A program made the translations under genes and the position numbers. Shown here in pieces: positions 4,779 to 7,060 of a DNA stretch of 7,060 nucleotides. The stretch comes from Candidatus Microgenomates bacterium. Its GTDB lineage: Bacteria; Patescibacteriota; Microgenomatia; UBA1406; GWC2-37-13. Below the pieces are notes generated by a model. That model was not told the DNA's origin and did not search any database. It was given only the letters and a program-made list of their open reading frames with translations. Numbering within the stretch: position 1 is the first letter of the stretch; every line of letters begins with the position of its first letter. The stretch is taken from contig WFWI01000120.1 of the NCBI GenBank assembly GCA_015491205.1, forward strand, positions 1 through 7,060, written 5' to 3'.

Positions 4779-6255
4779 ACTTATTTACCGCGTCCACATA
4801 GGCTTTAGCAGCTGCCACTACAATGTCTGTGTCAGCTCCGTAGCCGTAGTAAACTCTGCCCTTGTAAGATATCTGCACGTGCACCCTTCCTACATCATCG
4901 CTTCCTCCAGTTATTGCCTGCACCAAAAACTCCTCCAAACGTATCTTCCTGCCAATAATCTTATCCAAGGCCTTGTAAACTGAGTCAACTGGCCCGTTAC
5001 CAGCTGCAACAGCCTCTTTTCGCTCTCCATCAACTCTGACAACCACCTTTGCTACAGGCTCCAAAGGATAACCACACAACACTTCAACCTTTTCAAGATA
5101 AATTGCTCCTTTCGCCCTTTTTCCCATTAATGATAAAAGATCTTGATCAGAGATTTCTCTCTTTTTATCGGCCAATTTTAAAAACTCTTTATATACTCTA
5201 TCAAGCTCTTGCTTTGATAATTTAAATCCTAAAAGCTCAAGCCTGTGTTTTAAAGCAGCTCTTCCGCTTCTGGCTGTTAAGATTATCTCAGAAGTTTTCA
5301 CCCCAACATCCTTTGGATTTATGATCTCATAGTTTAGCCTGTGTTTTATAACTCCGTGCTGGTGGATGCCTGAGGAGTGGGCAAAAGCGTTTCTTCCAAC
5401 TATTGCTTTGTTAGGTTGAACTGGCATTCTCATAAGTCTTGAAACCAGCCTGCTTGTTGGGTAGATTTTTTTGGTATTAATCCCTGTTTCAAGCCCAAGG
5501 CTCTTGTGGGTTTTCAAAATCATCACCACCTCCTCAAGGCTCGTATTTCCAGCCCTCTCCCCCACTCCATTGACAGTTACCTCAACCTGGCGAGCTCCAT
5601 TTAACACCCCAAAAAGGGTATTTGCTGTTGCCAGGCCAAGATCGTTGTGGCAATGCACCGAAACTATAGCCTTGTGAATATTTTTCACATTTTCAAAAAG
5701 ATAGCGAATCTTTGCTCCAAACTCATCAGGCAAGCAATAGCCTGTAGTGTCAGGGATGTTGACCACAGTTGCGCCTGCTTTAATCACTTCCTCCACCATC
5801 TTGGCCAAAAACTTGACATCTGCCCGTCCTGCATCTTCAGCATAAAATTCAACATCCTCAACAAAGCGCTTGGCATAGCGCACAGCCTCAACTGCTTGTT
5901 GCAAAACCTTTTCTCGCGTGGAGTTGAACTTGTATTTTATGTGAATGTCCGAGGCTCCAATGCCTGTGTGAATCCTTTTTCTCTTTGCCTTCTCCAAGGC
6001 CTGGGCTGCCACATCAATATCCTCCTTCCTTGCCCGGGTTAAAGCACAAATTATCGGCTTTTTAACTGCTTTTGAAACCTCAACCACTGACTCAAAATCA
6101 CCAGGCGAGGAAATGGGAAAACCTGCTTCAATAACATCAACCCCAAGCTCCTCTAAGGCCTTGGCAATTTCAATTTTCTCTATAGTATTGAGCTGACAGC
6201 CCGGCACCTGCTCACCATCGCGAAGCGTTGTATCAAAAACATAGACTCTGGTCAT
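4762..6255 (-). CDS. leuA: 2-isopropylmalate synthase
   Basis: Condenses acetyl-CoA with 2-oxoisovalerate to 2-isopropylmalate, the first committed step to leucine. The product has 497 residues. The HMGL-like TIM barrel begins with FDTTLRDGEQVPG (7-19), with Arg12 and Asp13 at the active site; RIHTGIGASDIHIKYK (94-109) and HCHNDLGLATAN (201-212) supply metal ligands His201 and His203; HSSGIHQHGVIKH is at 293-305. The C-terminal regulatory domain (about 385-497) shows GNGPVDSVYKAL (419-430) and GADTDIVVAAAKAYVDAVN (473-491), typical of leucine-feedback-inhibited LeuA. Citramalate synthase and homocitrate synthase are relatives; the SDIHIKYK segment and regulatory domain favour LeuA, though some activity on pyruvate cannot be excluded from sequence. 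The ATG at 6255 gives the standard N-terminus, with no Shine-Dalgarno sequence. The upstream gap to ilvC is filled by the inverted-repeat element at 6271-6406, and ilvA follows 32 bp downstream. Confidence 0.95.
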   Translation of the reverse strand: MTRVYVFDTTLRDGEQVPGCQLNTIEKIEIAKALEELGVDVIEAGFPISSPGDFESVVEVSKAVKKPIICALTRARKEDIDVAAQALEKAKRKRIHTGIGASDIHIKYKFNSTREKVLQQAVEAVRYAKRFVEDVEFYAEDAGRADVKFLAKMVEEVIKAGATVVNIPDTTGYCLPDEFGAKIRYLFENVKNIHKAIVSVHCHNDLGLATANTLFGVLNGARQVEVTVNGVGERAGNTSLEEVVMILKTHKSLGLETGINTKKIYPTSRLVSRLMRMPVQPNKAIVGRNAFAHSSGIHQHGVIKHRLNYEIINPKDVGVKTSEIILTARSGRAALKHRLELLGFKLSKQELDRVYKEFLKLADKKREISDQDLLSLMGKRAKGAIYLEKVEVLCGYPLEPVAKVVVRVDGERKEAVAAGNGPVDSVYKALDKIIGRKIRLEEFLVQAITGGSDDVGRVHVQISYKGRVYYGYGADTDIVVAAAKAYVDAVNKLKVQR

Positions 6256-6270
6256 AAGCTAAAAAATTAA

Positions 6271-6406
6271 ATTACTAATTTCTAATTACTAATTTCTAAA
6301 CAATGTCCAATGTCCCAATGCCCCAATGACTAAATGATTTTTTTGATATTAGCCATTGGGTAATTGGTGATTTTTTAGTCATTAGGTCAATTAGTAATTA
6401 GTCATT
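6271..6406. repeat. Gene-less inverted CTAAT/ATTAG repeat element between ilvC and leuA
   Basis: Left arm 6271-6300 is a CTAAT array (26 of 27 matching 49-75). Next come CCAATG-type units (about 6300-6328) and a short centre including a T-run (6338-6344). Then come CATTGGG (6354-6360), an inverted copy of 6322-6328; ATTGGTGAT (6364-6372), which matches the inner repeat at 483-491 at 8 of 9 bases; and the right arm 6374-6406 (32 of 33 matching 501-533). AATGACTAAA at 6325-6334 pairs perfectly with TTTAGTCATT at 6374-6383. The right arm runs over the ilvC TGA stop (6404-6402). The layout mirrors the S23-bearing unit at 43-533, but only about 70 bp separate the arms. No Shine-Dalgarno sequence, strong terminator or recognisable leader for leuA is seen in the 146-bp gap. 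Confidence 0.8.
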
Positions 6407-7060
6407 TTTTCTTTACTTTCACCGGCACTTTTTCCTTTCTCTTCTCAATGGCTTTCTCTTCCTGATTCTCAGGTCGCAACGACCTTACTACCGCTCCTGC
6501 TTGCCACATTTCAGACTCGCGCATTCTTCTTAGCTCATCGTTTAGTCTTTCTCTATAATCAGGCTTGCTATTTTCTTCAATCACCCTTTTTGCCTCCTCG
6601 CCTGATTTTACCCGCTTGTAAAGCTCCTCAAAAACTGGCTCAACTGCCTTTTTGAACTTATCTTTCCAGTCCAAAGCTCCTCTTTGGGCTGTTGTTGAGC
6701 AGTTTGCATACATCCAGTCCATTCCCTTTTGCGCAATCAAAGGCATAAGGGATTGGGTTAGCTCCTCAACTGTCTCATTAAAAGCCTCTGAGGGCGAGTG
6801 GCCCATTTTCCTGAAAAGCTCATATTGTGCCTCCATTATTCCAGCCAAAGCACCCATTAACACTCCTCGTTCTCCTGTTAAATCGCTGTAAACTTCTTTC
6901 TCAAAGGTTGTTGGGAAAAGATAGCCTGCGCCAATGCCAATTCCCATTGCCAAAACTCTTTCTCTGGCTCTTCCTGTGGCATCCTGATAAACAGCAAAGC
7001 TTGCATTTATTCCTCTTCCCTTTAAAAAGTGCTCTCTCACTGACCTTCCTGCTCCTTTTG
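6402..7060 (-). CDS. ilvC: Ketol-acid reductoisomerase, C-terminal part, fungal/Bacteroidetes-like type
   Basis: IlvC isomerises and reduces acetolactate or acetohydroxybutyrate with NAD(P)H to the dihydroxy acids used by IlvD. The gene enters from the right edge: the frame stays open to 7060 with no true start in view (the GTG at 7040 is internal), giving 218 complete C-terminal residues. They begin KGAGRSVREHFLKGRG and contain EVYSDLTGERG, whose Asp and Glu are Mg2+ ligands, SEAFNETVEEL with further acidic ligands, and CSTTAQRGALDW with the substrate-binding Ser. These motifs follow the yeast Ilv5/Bacteroidetes form closely and differ from the short class I (B. subtilis-like) form. The family normally ends at RPENQ; here a further 19 residues rich in Lys and Glu follow, ending KVKKK. 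The TGA stop lies in the repeat arm. The NAD(P)H-binding half is outside the window. leuA follows 146 bp downstream in the same direction. Confidence 0.96.
   Translation of the reverse strand, partial: KGAGRSVREHFLKGRGINASFAVYQDATGRARERVLAMGIGIGAGYLFPTTFEKEVYSDLTGERGVLMGALAGIMEAQYELFRKMGHSPSEAFNETVEELTQSLMPLIAQKGMDWMYANCSTTAQRGALDWKDKFKKAVEPVFEELYKRVKSGEEAKRVIEENSKPDYRERLNDELRRMRESEMWQAGAVVRSLRPENQEEKAIEKRKEKVPVKVKKK

Noticed and set aside
1748..6042. Numerous plus-strand ORFs of 60-140 codons inside ilvD, ilvA and leuA
   Set aside because: They are antisense shadows of strongly conserved enzymes and lack recognisable domains or ribosome binding sites.

Overview
The window is part of a branched-chain amino acid (Ile/Val/Leu) biosynthesis locus, almost all of it on the minus strand. 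In transcription order, from high to low coordinates, it holds the C-terminal part of ilvC (ketol-acid reductoisomerase), leuA (2-isopropylmalate synthase), ilvA (threonine deaminase), ilvD (dihydroxy-acid dehydratase), ridA (enamine/imine deaminase), a small S23-type four-helix-bundle gene, and the first 14-15 codons of leuC (isopropylmalate dehydratase large subunit) at the left edge. One gene is on the plus strand: a Nudix hydrolase between ridA and ilvD, whose reading frame is broken by a single-base shift.

The DNA is moderately AT-rich. LeuC, IlvD and IlvA look bacterial. Some starts carry a Shine-Dalgarno sequence (ilvA, ridA) and others do not (leuA, ilvD, the S23 gene, leuC). S23 four-helix-bundle genes and gaps filled with CTAAT/CCAATG-type short repeats are familiar from uncultured candidate-phylum bacteria such as Patescibacteria/CPR and Omnitrophica-like groups. 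That is the best guess for the source, made from recalled patterns rather than a search. TGA and TAA/TAG all act as stops, so the standard code fits.

The enzymes form a pathway. IlvA makes 2-oxobutyrate for isoleucine, IlvC and IlvD are shared by the isoleucine and valine branches, and LeuA and LeuC lead to leucine. RidA removes the reactive enamine/imine intermediates released by PLP enzymes such as IlvA, so its place here makes biochemical sense.

The most unusual content is non-coding. (1) The S23 gene sits between inverted arrays of CTAAT-type repeats that fill the whole ridA-leuC gap. A near-identical pair of arrays, with no gene between them, fills the ilvC-leuA gap: 32 of 33 bases match in the right arms and 26 of 27 in the left arms. 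This looks like a gene-bearing and an empty form of one repeat element. The repeats supply the stop codons of ridA and ilvC and abut or supply the starts of the S23 gene and leuC. (2) The 303-bp region between the divergent ridA and Nudix genes carries three long palindromes, two of which share a CGATCG core. (3) A 9-bp GC-rich hairpin separates ilvA from ilvD, and a second AT-rich repeat type overlaps the leuA stop codon.
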